Position numbers and translations under genes: made by a program. Positions 55,443 through 64,000 of a stretch of 64,000 bases of DNA are shown piece by piece. The stretch comes from Bacteroidales bacterium UBA5219 (GTDB lineage Bacteria > Bacteroidota > Bacteroidia > Bacteroidales > ML635J-15), in the NCBI GenBank assembly GCA_002412425.1, contig DHVB01000062.1, positions 5,940 to 69,939 on the forward strand. Reading direction: 5' to 3'. Each line of letters begins with the position of its first letter. Position 1 is the stretch's first letter. The notes below the pieces were generated by a model that was given only the letters and a program-made list of their open reading frames with translations, was not told the origin of the DNA and made no database searches.

Positions 55443-55515
55443 AGCCGATGAACGGACTCGAACCGCCGACCGGCTGATTACAAATCAGCTGCTCTACCAA
55501 CTGAGCTACATCGGC
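55443..55515 (-). tRNA. tRNA-Thr(TGT)
   Basis: Anticodon loop TTTGTAA between GCTGA and TCAGC; acceptor stem GCCGATG/CATCGGC. It is the first tRNA of the cluster by transcription order. Confidence 0.95.
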
Positions 55516-55575
55516 CAAAATATAAATTAATTCATACTTTTTAAAGAACATCTTTTTACTTACGAAAAAGGTCTG

Positions 55576-55606
55576 CAAATTTATGAATTATTTATTTCTT
55601 TCCAAA
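55576..55606 (-). promoter_or_regulatory. Promoter of the tRNA-tuf-secE operon
   Basis: On the minus strand TTTG (55606-55603) is followed after exactly 19 bases by TAAATTTG (55583-55576), the full Bacteroidota consensus. It lies about 60 nt before tRNA-Thr(TGT). Confidence 0.8.
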
Positions 55607-55637
55607 ATTTTTTAATTATTTTTTTAATTATTTTTAA

Positions 55638-55934
55638 TTATCTTAATTTTTCTTTATACTTTTTCAACTGGCGACGTAACGCAACCGTTGCTAAATCTAC
55701 AGATTCTTCAAAAGTACTTTTTTGACGTTTTGCAAAAATATCTTTAGCATATGGGACATTTATTTTGATTTCTGCCACTTTATTGTCCTTTGTTTCCGAA
55801 TTTTCTAAGCGTAAAACGACTTCTGCATCGATAATATTGTCTGCAACTTGACTTAATTTGCCAACTTTGTTCTCAATATAAGCGATTAATTTTTTATCCG
55901 CATCAAAACGAACTGATTGAATTTTAATATCCAT
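55638..55934 (-). CDS. hpf: Ribosome hibernation promoting factor
   Basis: The 98-residue protein has the short HPF/YfiA fold: start IKIQSVRFDADKKLIAYIEN, core VVLRLENSETKDNKVAEIKI and a basic tail. It stabilises inactive ribosomes. It lies 18 nt after the recombinase gene. Confidence 0.88.
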   Translation of the reverse strand: MDIKIQSVRFDADKKLIAYIENKVGKLSQVADNIIDAEVVLRLENSETKDNKVAEIKINVPYAKDIFAKRQKSTFEESVDLATVALRRQLKKYKEKLR

Positions 55935-55952
55935 ATTGTAGTCCTTTCTTTT

Positions 55953-56840
55953 TTATTGTGCTCTCGGATGAGCTTGTTTATAAATAGTTTTAATTTTTGA
56001 AAATGTATTATGTGTATAAACTTGTGTTGCCGCTAAACTTGTATGTCCTAATAATTCTTTTATTGAATTCAAATCTGCACCATTGTTCAACATGTGAGTA
56101 GCAAAACTATGTCGCAACACGTGAGGAGAACGTTTCTCTAATTGACTTACTAATCCTAAATAATGTTGAATTTTTCTGTAAACGAAATTTGGATACATTT
56201 TTTCGCCTTTATCGGTAACAAATATAAAATCTTTTGCTTCACATGAAAAACCAAAATCACTTTTTTGAGAAACGTACAATTTATACATATTATTAATATA
56301 GGTATTAAATGGCACTATTCTTTCCTTATTTCCTTTTCCTAAAATTTTTATATTGCCCCTAGAAACATCAATATCTATATGCTTTAAATTTATCAATTCT
56401 GAAAGACGCATTCCAGTATTATAAAAAAGCTCAATCATAAACCTATCTCTAATACCAAAAAAGTCATCTGAAAACAAACTAGCATTATCTAAATTGTTCA
56501 TTTGATTTTCTTGAACAAACTCTGGCAATCTTTTTTTAGCCTTTGGTAACACTATTTTTAGCATAGGGTTTTTAGAAATATGTCCAAATTTCATTAAATA
56601 TTTCACGTAAGATTTTAAGCTCGACACTTTCCTATTAATGCTAACTGCTGATAATCCTTGTTCTGACAAAGATGCTATCCAAGCTCTAATTTTTTGATAT
56701 TCGGGATTTAATTCATCATCATTTGATTCTACAAATACAAAATTACGAAACTGAATTAAATCTGTTTCGTAAGAATTTATTGTATGTTCAGAAAGCCGTT
56801 TCTCGTAACGGATATATTTAATGAAATTATTAATATTCAT
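55953..56840 (-). CDS. XerC/XerD-type tyrosine recombinase
   Basis: The 295-residue recombinase has an N-terminal SAM-like domain and the catalytic set: Arg in TGMRLSEL, Lys in GKGNKERIVPF, HVLRH, GHTS and Tyr275 in TQVYTH. It fits XerC/D chromosome dimer resolution. It lacks the extra segment that marks integron integrases, so it is not the integrase of the cassette array. Confidence 0.92.
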   Translation of the reverse strand: MNINNFIKYIRYEKRLSEHTINSYETDLIQFRNFVFVESNDDELNPEYQKIRAWIASLSEQGLSAVSINRKVSSLKSYVKYLMKFGHISKNPMLKIVLPKAKKRLPEFVQENQMNNLDNASLFSDDFFGIRDRFMIELFYNTGMRLSELINLKHIDIDVSRGNIKILGKGNKERIVPFNTYINNMYKLYVSQKSDFGFSCEAKDFIFVTDKGEKMYPNFVYRKIQHYLGLVSQLEKRSPHVLRHSFATHMLNNGADLNSIKELLGHTSLAATQVYTHNTFSKIKTIYKQAHPRAQ

Positions 56841-56919
56841 ATTAATTTAATTATCACTACCAAGAAATCTATTAATTAATACGAATGTTTTAATTAAAAG
56901 TTACATTAAATGTGAATTT

Positions 56920-57117
56920 TTAATTATTTTCTTGCATTGTTAACAAACGTTGAACATAGCGTGCGCGAATCATTTGTTGACGCTTTGTTACTGAAGGTTT
57001 TTCAAAAGCTTGACGTCTTCTTAATTCTTTTACAACGCCTGTTTTTTCATATTTTCTTTTAAAACGTTTCAAGGCTCTGTCAATGTTTTCGCCGTCTTTT
57101 ACTGGTACAATAATCAT
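56920..57117 (-). CDS. rpsU: 30S ribosomal protein S21
   Basis: The 65-residue basic protein starts MIIVPVKDGENIDRALKRFK and has the KTGVVKELRRRQAFEKPS segment typical of S21. In Bacteroidota S21 is linked to occlusion of the anti-Shine-Dalgarno sequence. Confidence 0.95.
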   Translation of the reverse strand: MIIVPVKDGENIDRALKRFKRKYEKTGVVKELRRRQAFEKPSVTKRQQMIRARYVQRLLTMQENN

Positions 57118-57169
57118 TGTTATTATTTTTTATTTAAACTTATTTTTATTTCTTTTAAATTTTGGACTG

Positions 57170-57200
57170 CAAAAATATACAATTTATATTATTTAACAAA
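57170..57200 (-). promoter_or_regulatory. Promoter of rpsU
   Basis: On the minus strand TTTG (57200-57197), 19 bases, then TATTTTTG (57177-57170). This is the full consensus, upstream of rpsU. Confidence 0.8.
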
Positions 57201-57289
57201 CTTTTTCAACTAATATTTTTGTAATTTTCATATTAGGACTTTTTGCATTAAAAATCATTTTTTTGCTTCATTCTTATCATAACTAATGT

Positions 57290-57297
57290 TATTTTTG
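57290..57297 (+). promoter_or_regulatory. -7 box for the phosphohexomutase gene
   Basis: TATTTTTG, an exact match 16 nt upstream of the ATG at 57314. The nearest TTTG upstream is spaced too far to be sure. Confidence 0.5.
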
Positions 57298-57313
57298 CAT
57301 AAAATTAAAAAGA

Positions 57314-58702
57314 ATGACTTTAATAAAATCTATTTCTGGAATTAGAGGTACTATAGGAGGTTTCGCTGGCGAAAACTTAACTCCAATTGATATTGTAAAA
57401 TTTATAACTGCCTATTCGTTGTGGCAAAAAGAAACAAACCCAAAAGCTAAAACAATAGTTGTTGGTCGTGATGCTCGTCCTTCTGGCAAAATGGTTGAAA
57501 ATATTGTAGTTTCAGTTTTTAATTCTTTGGGTTTTGATGTTATTAATATTGGCTTAGCCACAACTCCCACAACAGAATTTGCTGTAATAAACGAAAAAGC
57601 TGATGGCGGAATAATTATAACTGCCAGCCACAATCCTAAAAATTGGAACGCACTTAAACTTTTGAATAATAAAGGCGAGTTTTTAAGTGCTAGCGAAGGA
57701 CAAAGAATTTTAGAACTTGCAGAAACTGCAAATGCGGAATTTGCTCAAGTTGATGATTTAGGAAAAACTACAAAACTTAGAAATTACGAAAATCTACATA
57801 TTGATTCTATTCTAAAGCTAAAATTAGTAAACAAAGAATTAATAAAAGCTGCTGATTTTACAGTTGCTATAGATTGTGTAAACTCTGTTGGAGGCTTTGC
57901 TATTCCAAAATTATTAAAAAGTTTAGGTGTAAAAAATATTATTGAGCTTTATTGTACCCCAAATGGTCAGTTTCCACATAATCCAGAGCCGTTACCAGAA
58001 CATCTTACAGAAATTAGCAATCTTATAAAAGAAAAAAATGCAGATGTTGGTTTTGTTGTTGACCCTGACGTGGACAGACTTGCAATAATTTGTGAAGATG
58101 GTTCTATGTTTGGCGAAGAATATACTTTAGTAGCTGTTGCAGACTATGTTTTATCAAAAACTCCTGGCAATACTGTGTCAAATCTTTCATCAACCAGAGC
58201 TTTGAGAGATGTTTCTGAAAAATACGGAGTTGAATACAATTCTGCTGCTGTAGGCGAAGTAAATGTTGTAGCAAAAATGAAAGAAACAAATGCTGTAATT
58301 GGTGGCGAAGGGAATGGTGGTGTAATCTATCCAGAATCTCACTACGGAAGAGATGCCTTGGTAGGAATTGCTTTGTTTTTAAGTTTCTTAGCTGAAAAAC
58401 AACTTAAAGTTTCTGAATTAAAAAAAACATACCCAAATTATTTTATTTCAAAAAATAAAATTGAACTTACAAAAGACATTAATTTAAATAATATTTTTGA
58501 AAAACTTCTAGAAAAATACAAAAACAACCCTCATCACACAATAGATGGCTTAAAAATCGAATTTCCAGAAACCAAAGAATGGGTGCATTTACGCTCATCA
58601 AATACAGAACCTATTATTAGAATTTATTGCGAAAGTTTAAACCAAAAAAATGCTGAAGCTTTAGCAAAAAAATTTATCGAAGAAATAAAAAATTTAATGT
58701 AA
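57314..58702 (+). CDS. glmM: Alpha-D-phosphohexomutase (phosphoglucosamine mutase type)
   Basis: The 462-residue enzyme moves phosphate between C6 and C1 of a hexose. It has the phosphoserine loop TASHNP (Ser105), the metal loop DPDVDRLAI, the sugar loop GEGNGG and the phosphate site RSSNTEPIIRIYCE. By length and start (SISGIRGTIGG) it is closest to GlmM-like enzymes; the exact sugar is inferred. Confidence 0.85.
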   Translation: MTLIKSISGIRGTIGGFAGENLTPIDIVKFITAYSLWQKETNPKAKTIVVGRDARPSGKMVENIVVSVFNSLGFDVINIGLATTPTTEFAVINEKADGGIIITASHNPKNWNALKLLNNKGEFLSASEGQRILELAETANAEFAQVDDLGKTTKLRNYENLHIDSILKLKLVNKELIKAADFTVAIDCVNSVGGFAIPKLLKSLGVKNIIELYCTPNGQFPHNPEPLPEHLTEISNLIKEKNADVGFVVDPDVDRLAIICEDGSMFGEEYTLVAVADYVLSKTPGNTVSNLSSTRALRDVSEKYGVEYNSAAVGEVNVVAKMKETNAVIGGEGNGGVIYPESHYGRDALVGIALFLSFLAEKQLKVSELKKTYPNYFISKNKIELTKDINLNNIFEKLLEKYKNNPHHTIDGLKIEFPETKEWVHLRSSNTEPIIRIYCESLNQKNAEALAKKFIEEIKNLM

Positions 58703-58769
58703 ACTATACAAAACAAATTGATATAAACACAAATACAGATTTGTTATTTTTATTTTGTAATTTTACATC

Positions 58770-60578
58770 ATGATTTCTAAAGATGATTTAGACATTAAAG
58801 TAAAGGCTTTGCCACAAAATCCTGGCGTTTACAAATATCTTGATAAAGCTGGGAATATTATTTATGTAGGAAAAGCTAAAAACTTAAAAAAACGAGTGTC
58901 TTCATATTTTGCAAAAAATCACCAATCATTCAAAACTAATGTTTTAGTAAAAAGAATAAAAGACATTGAATACATTGTTACAGAAACTGAAAACGATGCT
59001 CTTCTTTTAGAAAATGTTTTGATAAAATCTCTTCAACCACGATATAATGTAATGTTGAAAGATGATAAAACATATCCGTGGATTTGCATTAAAAACGAAA
59101 CCTTTCCACGAGTATTTTACACTCGACAAAAAACAAAAGGTAATGAATATTTTGGACCATTTACTTCGGTTTACACAATAAAAACTTTGTTAAATTTAAT
59201 TACTCAGCTCTACCCTATTCGTAACTGTAATTTGAATCTTAGTAAAGAAAAAGTAAAAGAAGGAAAATATAAAGTTTGTTTAGAATATCATATTGGAAAT
59301 TGCAAGGCTCCTTGCATTGGTGAAATTGACGAAAAAACTTACCTACAATTGATTTCGGATATTAGAAAAATTTTAAAGGGCAATTTGCACCAAGTTCAAA
59401 CATACTTTACAAAAGAAATGAAAAATCATGCAGATAAACTTGAGTTTGAAAAAGCAGCTGAAATAAAATCAAAATTAAGTATTATCGAAAACTACAAAAG
59501 CAAATCAACTATTGTAAACACAAATATTTCAGATACCGAAGCTTTTGGTTTTGCAAAAGATATTAATTCTGCTTATGTATCATATATACGAATACAATCT
59601 GGCACAATAATTTCGGCTCATTCTGTTGAAATCCGCAAAAAAATTGATGAATCTGATGAAGATATGCTTTTGTTTGCTGTTTTAGAACTTCGCGAAAGTT
59701 TAAACTCTGATGCAAAAACCACTTTACTACCATTTGAGGTTGATTTTGAGGTAGAAAACACTAAAATAGAAGTTCCAAAGCGTGGCGACAAGCTTAGTGT
59801 AATAGAACTTGCCAATAGAAATGCAAAATTTTTCATGTTGGAAAAACACAAACAAATCGAAAATAAAAATCCCGAAAAGCATATTCAAAGAAAATTAGAA
59901 ACTTTAAAAAAAGATTTGAATTTGTCGGAACTGCCACGCCATATTGAATGTTTTGACAATTCAAATATTCAAGGAACAAATTCTGTTGCTGCTTGCGTAG
60001 TTTTTAAAAATGCACGCCCTTCAAAAGCAGACTATCGCCATTATAATATAAAAACTGTTGAAGGTGCTGATGATTATGCTTCTATGAGCGAAATTGTTTA
60101 TCGCCGCTATAAAAGATTGATTGACGAAAAAAAAGAACTACCTCAACTAATTATTATTGATGGCGGAAAAGGTCAACTAAATGCAGCTTTAAAAAGTTTA
60201 AAAAAACTAAATTTAGAAAACATAAGCATTATAAGCATTGCCGAAAAGTTAGAAGAAATTTATTTTCCTAACGATTCTGTACCTTTGTTTCTTGATAAAA
60301 ATTCAGAATCTTTAAAATTAATTCAGCACGCTAGAGACGAAGCCCACAGATTTGGATTAAGTTTTCACAGAAATAAAAGATCTGCTAATTTTATAGTGTC
60401 TGAACTCGAAAATATTGCGGGAATTGGAGATAAAACAATAGATGTATTATTAACAAAATACAAAAGCGTAAACCAAATTAAAAAAGCTAAAATCGAAGAC
60501 TTAGAAACATCTATTGGCAAAGCTAAAGCAAAACTTTTAATTGATTATTTTAAAATTAAACAAAATTCAAATGAATAA
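58770..60578 (+). CDS. uvrC: Excinuclease ABC subunit C
   Basis: The 602-residue nuclease of nucleotide excision repair has an N-terminal GIY-YIG domain (PGVYKYLDKAGNIIYVGKAK), a UVR motif (FEKAAEIKSKLSIIENYK), an RNase H-like domain (HIECFDNSNIQGTNSVAACV, IIDGGKGQLNAAL) and C-terminal helix-hairpin-helix motifs (IAGIGDKTIDVLL). Confidence 0.97.
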   Translation: MISKDDLDIKVKALPQNPGVYKYLDKAGNIIYVGKAKNLKKRVSSYFAKNHQSFKTNVLVKRIKDIEYIVTETENDALLLENVLIKSLQPRYNVMLKDDKTYPWICIKNETFPRVFYTRQKTKGNEYFGPFTSVYTIKTLLNLITQLYPIRNCNLNLSKEKVKEGKYKVCLEYHIGNCKAPCIGEIDEKTYLQLISDIRKILKGNLHQVQTYFTKEMKNHADKLEFEKAAEIKSKLSIIENYKSKSTIVNTNISDTEAFGFAKDINSAYVSYIRIQSGTIISAHSVEIRKKIDESDEDMLLFAVLELRESLNSDAKTTLLPFEVDFEVENTKIEVPKRGDKLSVIELANRNAKFFMLEKHKQIENKNPEKHIQRKLETLKKDLNLSELPRHIECFDNSNIQGTNSVAACVVFKNARPSKADYRHYNIKTVEGADDYASMSEIVYRRYKRLIDEKKELPQLIIIDGGKGQLNAALKSLKKLNLENISIISIAEKLEEIYFPNDSVPLFLDKNSESLKLIQHARDEAHRFGLSFHRNKRSANFIVSELENIAGIGDKTIDVLLTKYKSVNQIKKAKIEDLETSIGKAKAKLLIDYFKIKQNSNE

Positions 60579-61005
60579 GATAAAATATTTTTTTCACCTT
60601 TTAAGCTATTTGCAATATCCACTATTGATTGTAGGATTGTTTTTTATTGTAAAACCCTTCTTTAAAGGATTTGATTACTTGTCTTCAAATTCTGAATATG
60701 TATTTCAGAATTATAATTATGCATTAATTTTTTTAGGATTAACACTAGGCTTTGCTTCTCTTCAAGATTCAACAAAAACTACTCTTAAATACGAGAAAAA
60801 TATTTGGCGAAATCCAAAAAAAGCAAAACGAATCATGATTTTCACAATTGCTACAATGATTATTTTTCTTTTTGCAGGCGTGTTTGGATTTATAATGAAA
60901 GACAGTTTTGTCAAGGATTTTGCTTATGGTTCTATTGTTTTGGCAGTTGGGCTTCTTGGATATTTAAAATTACAAATGGAAATGTATGAAAATCATAAAC
61001 CATAA
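60571..61005 (+). CDS. Small membrane protein of unknown function
   Basis: The ATG at 60571 overlaps the uvrC end by 8 nt, giving 144 residues with four hydrophobic segments (for example YPLLIVGLFFIVKPFF and IMIFTIATMIIFLFAGVFGF). A polar middle part has DSTKTTLKYEKNIWRNPKKA. I do not recognise the family. Confidence 0.65.
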   Translation: MNKIKYFFHLLSYLQYPLLIVGLFFIVKPFFKGFDYLSSNSEYVFQNYNYALIFLGLTLGFASLQDSTKTTLKYEKNIWRNPKKAKRIMIFTIATMIIFLFAGVFGFIMKDSFVKDFAYGSIVLAVGLLGYLKLQMEMYENHKP

Positions 61006-61110
61006 AAAAAAGTGTTTGCTTAAATTAGGAATAGTAATTAAATTTGCAATCATATAAAATATCCAAACCCAAGTTTTAGAAAGCATAATTTATTATTGAT
61101 TATTTTAAAA

Positions 61111-61848
61111 ATGAAAAGACTAACTAATATTTTTTTGATTATTGTATTAATAAGTTTTTCGTTTGAAGTTATTGCTTCACATAAAATTTATATTTTACAC
61201 GGATATGCAAGCAGCAAATCAATAATGAATAGAATAAAAAAAGATTTAAAAAAATCTGGTTTTTTAGTAGAAAACTATGACTATCCTGCTCTTTATGTTG
61301 ACTTGGACAGTTTAGGTAAAAAATTATACTTAGATGTTTTAGAAGATAATTATGACTCTGTTTCCTTTGTAACTCATTCTATGGGTGGATTAGTTGTGAG
61401 GAATATGGTAAAATATTCTGCTGCAGACCTGAATTTTCCAAAAATTTATAGAATTGTAATGATAGCACCACCAAATCAAGGTGCGGACATTGCTGATTTT
61501 TTCAAAAAAAATAAATGTAATAGAAAAATATTAGGTCCTAATGTTGAAAAAATGAGAACAGACTCTATGTCATATGCAAATCTACTGCCTGTTCCAATAA
61601 ACACAGAAATTGGAATAATTGTTGGAAAATCAAAACATAAAGCTGGATTTAATTGGTTTATTGGCAAAAAAAATGATGGACTTTTAATTCCAGAAAGAGT
61701 TCATTTAGGAAATGAAAAAGATATTGCTACTTTCAATAAAAGTCATATTGGAGTTGTAAAAAGGAAAAAGCCAAGAGAAGCAGTTGTTAAATTTATGAAG
61801 TTTGGAAAATTTAATGTTGAGAACAATACAGATTCTATTTCCCCATAA
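61111..61848 (+). CDS. Exported alpha/beta hydrolase, lipase-like
   Basis: The ATG at 61111 gives 245 residues with a signal peptide (MKRLTNIFLIIVLISFSFEV). The fold markers are the oxyanion segment LHGYASS, the nucleophile elbow THSMGG (Ser90) and a late histidine in KSHIGVV. It resembles triacylglycerol lipase or PGAP1-like esterases; the substrate is unknown. Its 3' end overlaps the convergent thioesterase gene by 14 nt. Confidence 0.8.
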   Translation: MKRLTNIFLIIVLISFSFEVIASHKIYILHGYASSKSIMNRIKKDLKKSGFLVENYDYPALYVDLDSLGKKLYLDVLEDNYDSVSFVTHSMGGLVVRNMVKYSAADLNFPKIYRIVMIAPPNQGADIADFFKKNKCNRKILGPNVEKMRTDSMSYANLLPVPINTEIGIIVGKSKHKAGFNWFIGKKNDGLLIPERVHLGNEKDIATFNKSHIGVVKRKKPREAVVKFMKFGKFNVENNTDSISP

Positions 61849-62212
61849 ATTTTTCTACATTTATAATAAATCTTTCGTGAATACCACTTCCTATTTCGCC
61901 ATCTTCATCAAAAGCTTTAACCGAAAAAACTAATCGTTTTCTATCAATTTCTATTAGTTCTGATTTGCAAGAAACTTTTTTCCCAACTGCCGTTGCTTTT
62001 ATGTGAACAATATCCACTTTAGTTCCCACAGTTCCATAACCTTCTGGCAAAAATTCCATAACAGATTTATAGCAAGTATTTTCCATTAAAGCAATCATAG
62101 CAGGAGTAGCAAAAACTTCAACTAATCCACTACCATAGTTTGCTGCCGTATCTTCAAACTTCACTATCTGCTCCTGATTACCTTGTGTTCCTATTTTTAA
62201 ATTAAACTCCAT
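61835..62212 (-). CDS. FlK-like hotdog thioesterase family protein
   Basis: The ATG at 62212 gives 125 residues starting MEFNLKIGTQGNQE. The segments GSGLVEVFATPAMIALMENT, LPEGYGTVGTKVDIVHIKAT and FDEDGEIGSGIHERFIIN match the FlK (fluoroacetyl-CoA thioesterase) family. Most members of unknown context are acyl-CoA thioesterases. Confidence 0.8.
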   Translation of the reverse strand: MEFNLKIGTQGNQEQIVKFEDTAANYGSGLVEVFATPAMIALMENTCYKSVMEFLPEGYGTVGTKVDIVHIKATAVGKKVSCKSELIEIDRKRLVFSVKAFDEDGEIGSGIHERFIINVEKFMGK

Positions 62213-62250
62213 AAAATGACTATTTTGTTTGTACAAAAATAAAAAATAAT

Positions 62251-62880
62251 TTATGCTTTAAGTTTGTTTTGAGCAACAATCTCATCTAAAAAATTAATCA
62301 AACTTGGATAAGATTCTATTTTAAATTTGCTTTCTAATTCATTAAAATTTTCCCAACCAACTTCTACAATTTTCTCTTTTTTTTGAGGTTTTAGTTTATA
62401 ATTTTCCTCAAACTGCATAGCAAACCACTGTGTTTCTTTTAATGCATATTCTCCTTTTTGCGAATAAATGTGATAAGTATTTGGTAATTGAAAACTAAGT
62501 TTTAAATCTTTTTCTAAAATGCCACACTCTTCTGAAACTTCGCGAATAGCAGCTTGTTCTGTAGTTTCATCTGCTTCAACTTTTCCTTTTGGCAAATCCA
62601 AATATCCCAATCTACGAATATATAAAATTTCGTCATTTGAATTTTTTACCAAACCACCTGCAGCTAAAACAAAAACAAAAATTTTTCTCAATTTTTTCAA
62701 CATTTTTTCTGGTTCTTTCCCATATATATTGATTTTATCTAAATTTTCATCATCTAAAAATTTTATAATTTGTTTTTTTAGCGCCTTTTTCTTAAATTCA
62801 TCTATTTTTAATGAATAAATGTTGTCAAACTCTTTTTCTGTAAGAATTACTATCTTATTTTTGTAAAAAATTTTAATCAT
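62251..62880 (-). CDS. Nudix hydrolase
   Basis: The ATG at 62880 (209 aa, MIKIFYKNKIVILTEKEF) is chosen because it lies 6 nt from the divergent pyrE start; the frame open further would run into pyrE. The Nudix box is complete: G-x5-E-x7-REVSEEC-G within GKVEADETTEQAAIREVSEE. A roughly 90-residue N-terminal extension with a helix-rich domain is present. The nucleotide substrate is unknown. Confidence 0.88.
   Translation of the reverse strand: MIKIFYKNKIVILTEKEFDNIYSLKIDEFKKKALKKQIIKFLDDENLDKINIYGKEPEKMLKKLRKIFVFVLAAGGLVKNSNDEILYIRRLGYLDLPKGKVEADETTEQAAIREVSEECGILEKDLKLSFQLPNTYHIYSQKGEYALKETQWFAMQFEENYKLKPQKKEKIVEVGWENFNELESKFKIESYPSLINFLDEIVAQNKLKA
62856..62863 (+). promoter_or_regulatory. 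-7 box for pyrE inside the Nudix gene
   Basis: TATTTTTG is an exact match within the first codons of the divergent Nudix gene. It would give a pyrE leader of about 19 nt. Confidence 0.45.
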
Positions 62881-62886
62881 AATTTT

Positions 62887-63528
62887 ATGAGTCAAATTGA
62901 TAGACAAATTGCCAATAAACTTTTGCAAATTAAAGCAATAAAATTACAACCTACAAAACATTTTACATGGGCATCAGGTTGGTTTTCTCCAATTTATTGC
63001 GACAACCGTAAAACCTTGTCTTTTCCAGAAGTTAGAACTTTTATAAAAGAAGCTTTTGTAAAAACAATTAGTGAAAACTTTAAAGATTTTGATGTAATTG
63101 CAGGCGTAGCAACAGGAGCTATTGCTCAAGGAGTCTTAGTTGCAGAAGCAATGAACAAACCTTTTGTTTATGTTCGTTCACAAGCGAAAGAACACGGAAT
63201 GGGAAATCAAATTGAAGGACAACTTGACGAAAACAAAAAAGTTGTAGTAATAGAAGATTTAATTTCTACTGGTGGAAGTAGTTTGAGTGCAGTAAGAGCG
63301 ATTCGTGAAGCAAATTGCGAAGTTGTTGGAATGATTGCTATATTTACTTACAATTTTCAAAAAGCAATTGATAATTTTGAAAAAGAAAATGTAAAATTAA
63401 TTACACTAAGTAATTACGATGTTTTAATTGAAGAAGCTATTGCAATGGGTTATGTTTCAAATTCTGACTTAAATTTATTAAAAGAGTGGCGACTTGACCC
63501 TGAAAATTGGAAAAAAAATCAAATTTAA
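62887..63528 (+). CDS. pyrE: Orotate phosphoribosyltransferase
   Basis: The 213-residue enzyme makes orotidine-5'-phosphate from orotate and PRPP in pyrimidine synthesis. The PRPP-binding motif VVVIEDLISTGGSS starts at residue 119, and SGWFSPIYCDNRKTLSFPEV is the substrate region. It is divergent from the Nudix gene. Confidence 0.96.
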   Translation: MSQIDRQIANKLLQIKAIKLQPTKHFTWASGWFSPIYCDNRKTLSFPEVRTFIKEAFVKTISENFKDFDVIAGVATGAIAQGVLVAEAMNKPFVYVRSQAKEHGMGNQIEGQLDENKKVVVIEDLISTGGSSLSAVRAIREANCEVVGMIAIFTYNFQKAIDNFEKENVKLITLSNYDVLIEEAIAMGYVSNSDLNLLKEWRLDPENWKKNQI

Positions 63529-63529
63529 A

Positions 63530-63940
63530 ATGAAAGAGTTAGAAATTATTAGTAAAACAGGTAAGATTAATAATTCTGCTGAAAGAATTTTTAATTTTTT
63601 TTCTGATTTTAGAAATATTTCAAAATTAATTCCACCAGAAGCTGGAGTTGAGAATTGGCAAGCAGAGAAAGATTGGTGTTCTTTTGTTGTTAAAGGACAA
63701 AACATACAACTAAATATTGTTGAAAGAGAAGAGTTTAAAACGATAAAAATCTCTGGAGACGACAATTCGCCCTATATATTTAATTTTTGGATGCAATTAG
63801 TACAACTCTCGGCATACGATACTGCTGTAAGACTTGTTGTGCGAGCACAACTAAGTTTCTTTATGCGACAAGCTGTAAAAAAACCCATGCAAAAAGGATT
63901 AGACCAAATCATTGATTATATGAAGATGATACCTTACTAA
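63530..63940 (+). CDS. SRPBCC (START-like) family protein
   Basis: The ATG at 63530, 2 nt after the pyrE stop, gives 136 residues. The pattern ISKTGKINNSAERIFNFFSD, a mid-region with SFVVKGQ and NIVERE, and a long C-terminal helix suggest a SRPBCC ligand-binding fold. The ligand is unknown. It is probably co-transcribed with pyrE. Confidence 0.75.
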   Translation: MKELEIISKTGKINNSAERIFNFFSDFRNISKLIPPEAGVENWQAEKDWCSFVVKGQNIQLNIVEREEFKTIKISGDDNSPYIFNFWMQLVQLSAYDTAVRLVVRAQLSFFMRQAVKKPMQKGLDQIIDYMKMIPY

Positions 63941-64000
63941 GGTATTCAAATTTTCTATTATTTTCTTCTTATACATAAAAAGGCGGTGTCTCATAAGTGT

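Noticed and set aside
55953..56840. Tyrosine recombinase as the integrase of the cassette array
   Set aside because: It has XerC/D length and motifs, no integron-specific insertion, and lies in a housekeeping operon far from the array.

Overview
The window is AT-rich DNA from a member of the Bacteroidota. Signs of this are the phylum-type promoter box TAnnTTTG upstream of many genes, the absence of Shine-Dalgarno sequences, type IX secretion (T9SS) C-terminal sorting domains on surface proteins, a bactofilin gene at the head of the F-type ATP synthase operon, and a DUF3467 gene directly after rpoC. No species is named because the sequence does not decide it.

Positions 1 to about 9150 look like a run of integron gene cassettes. 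Four attC-like sites of nearly equal length (131-134 nt) lie at 655-786, 2410-2543, 5138-5269 and 9023-9153. Each folds into a long imperfect hairpin. For three cassettes the first bases are the reverse complement of the bases that open the attC at the end of the same cassette (two perfect 9-mers and one 9/10 match), the specific signature of attC cassettes. The cargo is the end of a DUF4868/KwaB-like protein, a two-gene ABC exporter, a T9SS-exported subtilase with a barrel-like outer membrane protein, and a second T9SS-exported subtilase (signal peptide out of frame) with a PrcB-like lipoprotein. No integron integrase is in the window.

From 9.6 to 16.1 kb are envelope proteins of unknown function, folC and a GH3-like/serine hydrolase fusion. 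The minus strand at 16.3-22.3 kb carries bactofilin-atpZ-DUF6168-atpB-E-F-H-A-G; the beta and epsilon subunit genes (atpD, atpC) are not here. A repeat-rich gene-free stretch (22.35-23.19 kb) precedes rplM-rpsI-rpsB-tsf, then miaB, a large T9SS surface protein broken by a 7-bp tandem duplication, a membrane protein, a phosphoesterase, an RNA methyltransferase, a DUF2490 barrel, dxs and an OmpA/SPOR envelope protein.

The minus strand from 57.1 down to 39.7 kb is a housekeeping block: rpsU, xerC/D-type recombinase, hpf, tRNA-Thr-Tyr-Gly-Thr, tuf, tRNA-Trp, secE, nusG, rplK-A-J-L, rpoB, rpoC, DUF3467, a lipoprotein and dnaG. The right end holds a phosphohexomutase gene, uvrC, two small envelope or lipase-like genes, a FlK-like thioesterase, a Nudix hydrolase, pyrE and an SRPBCC protein.
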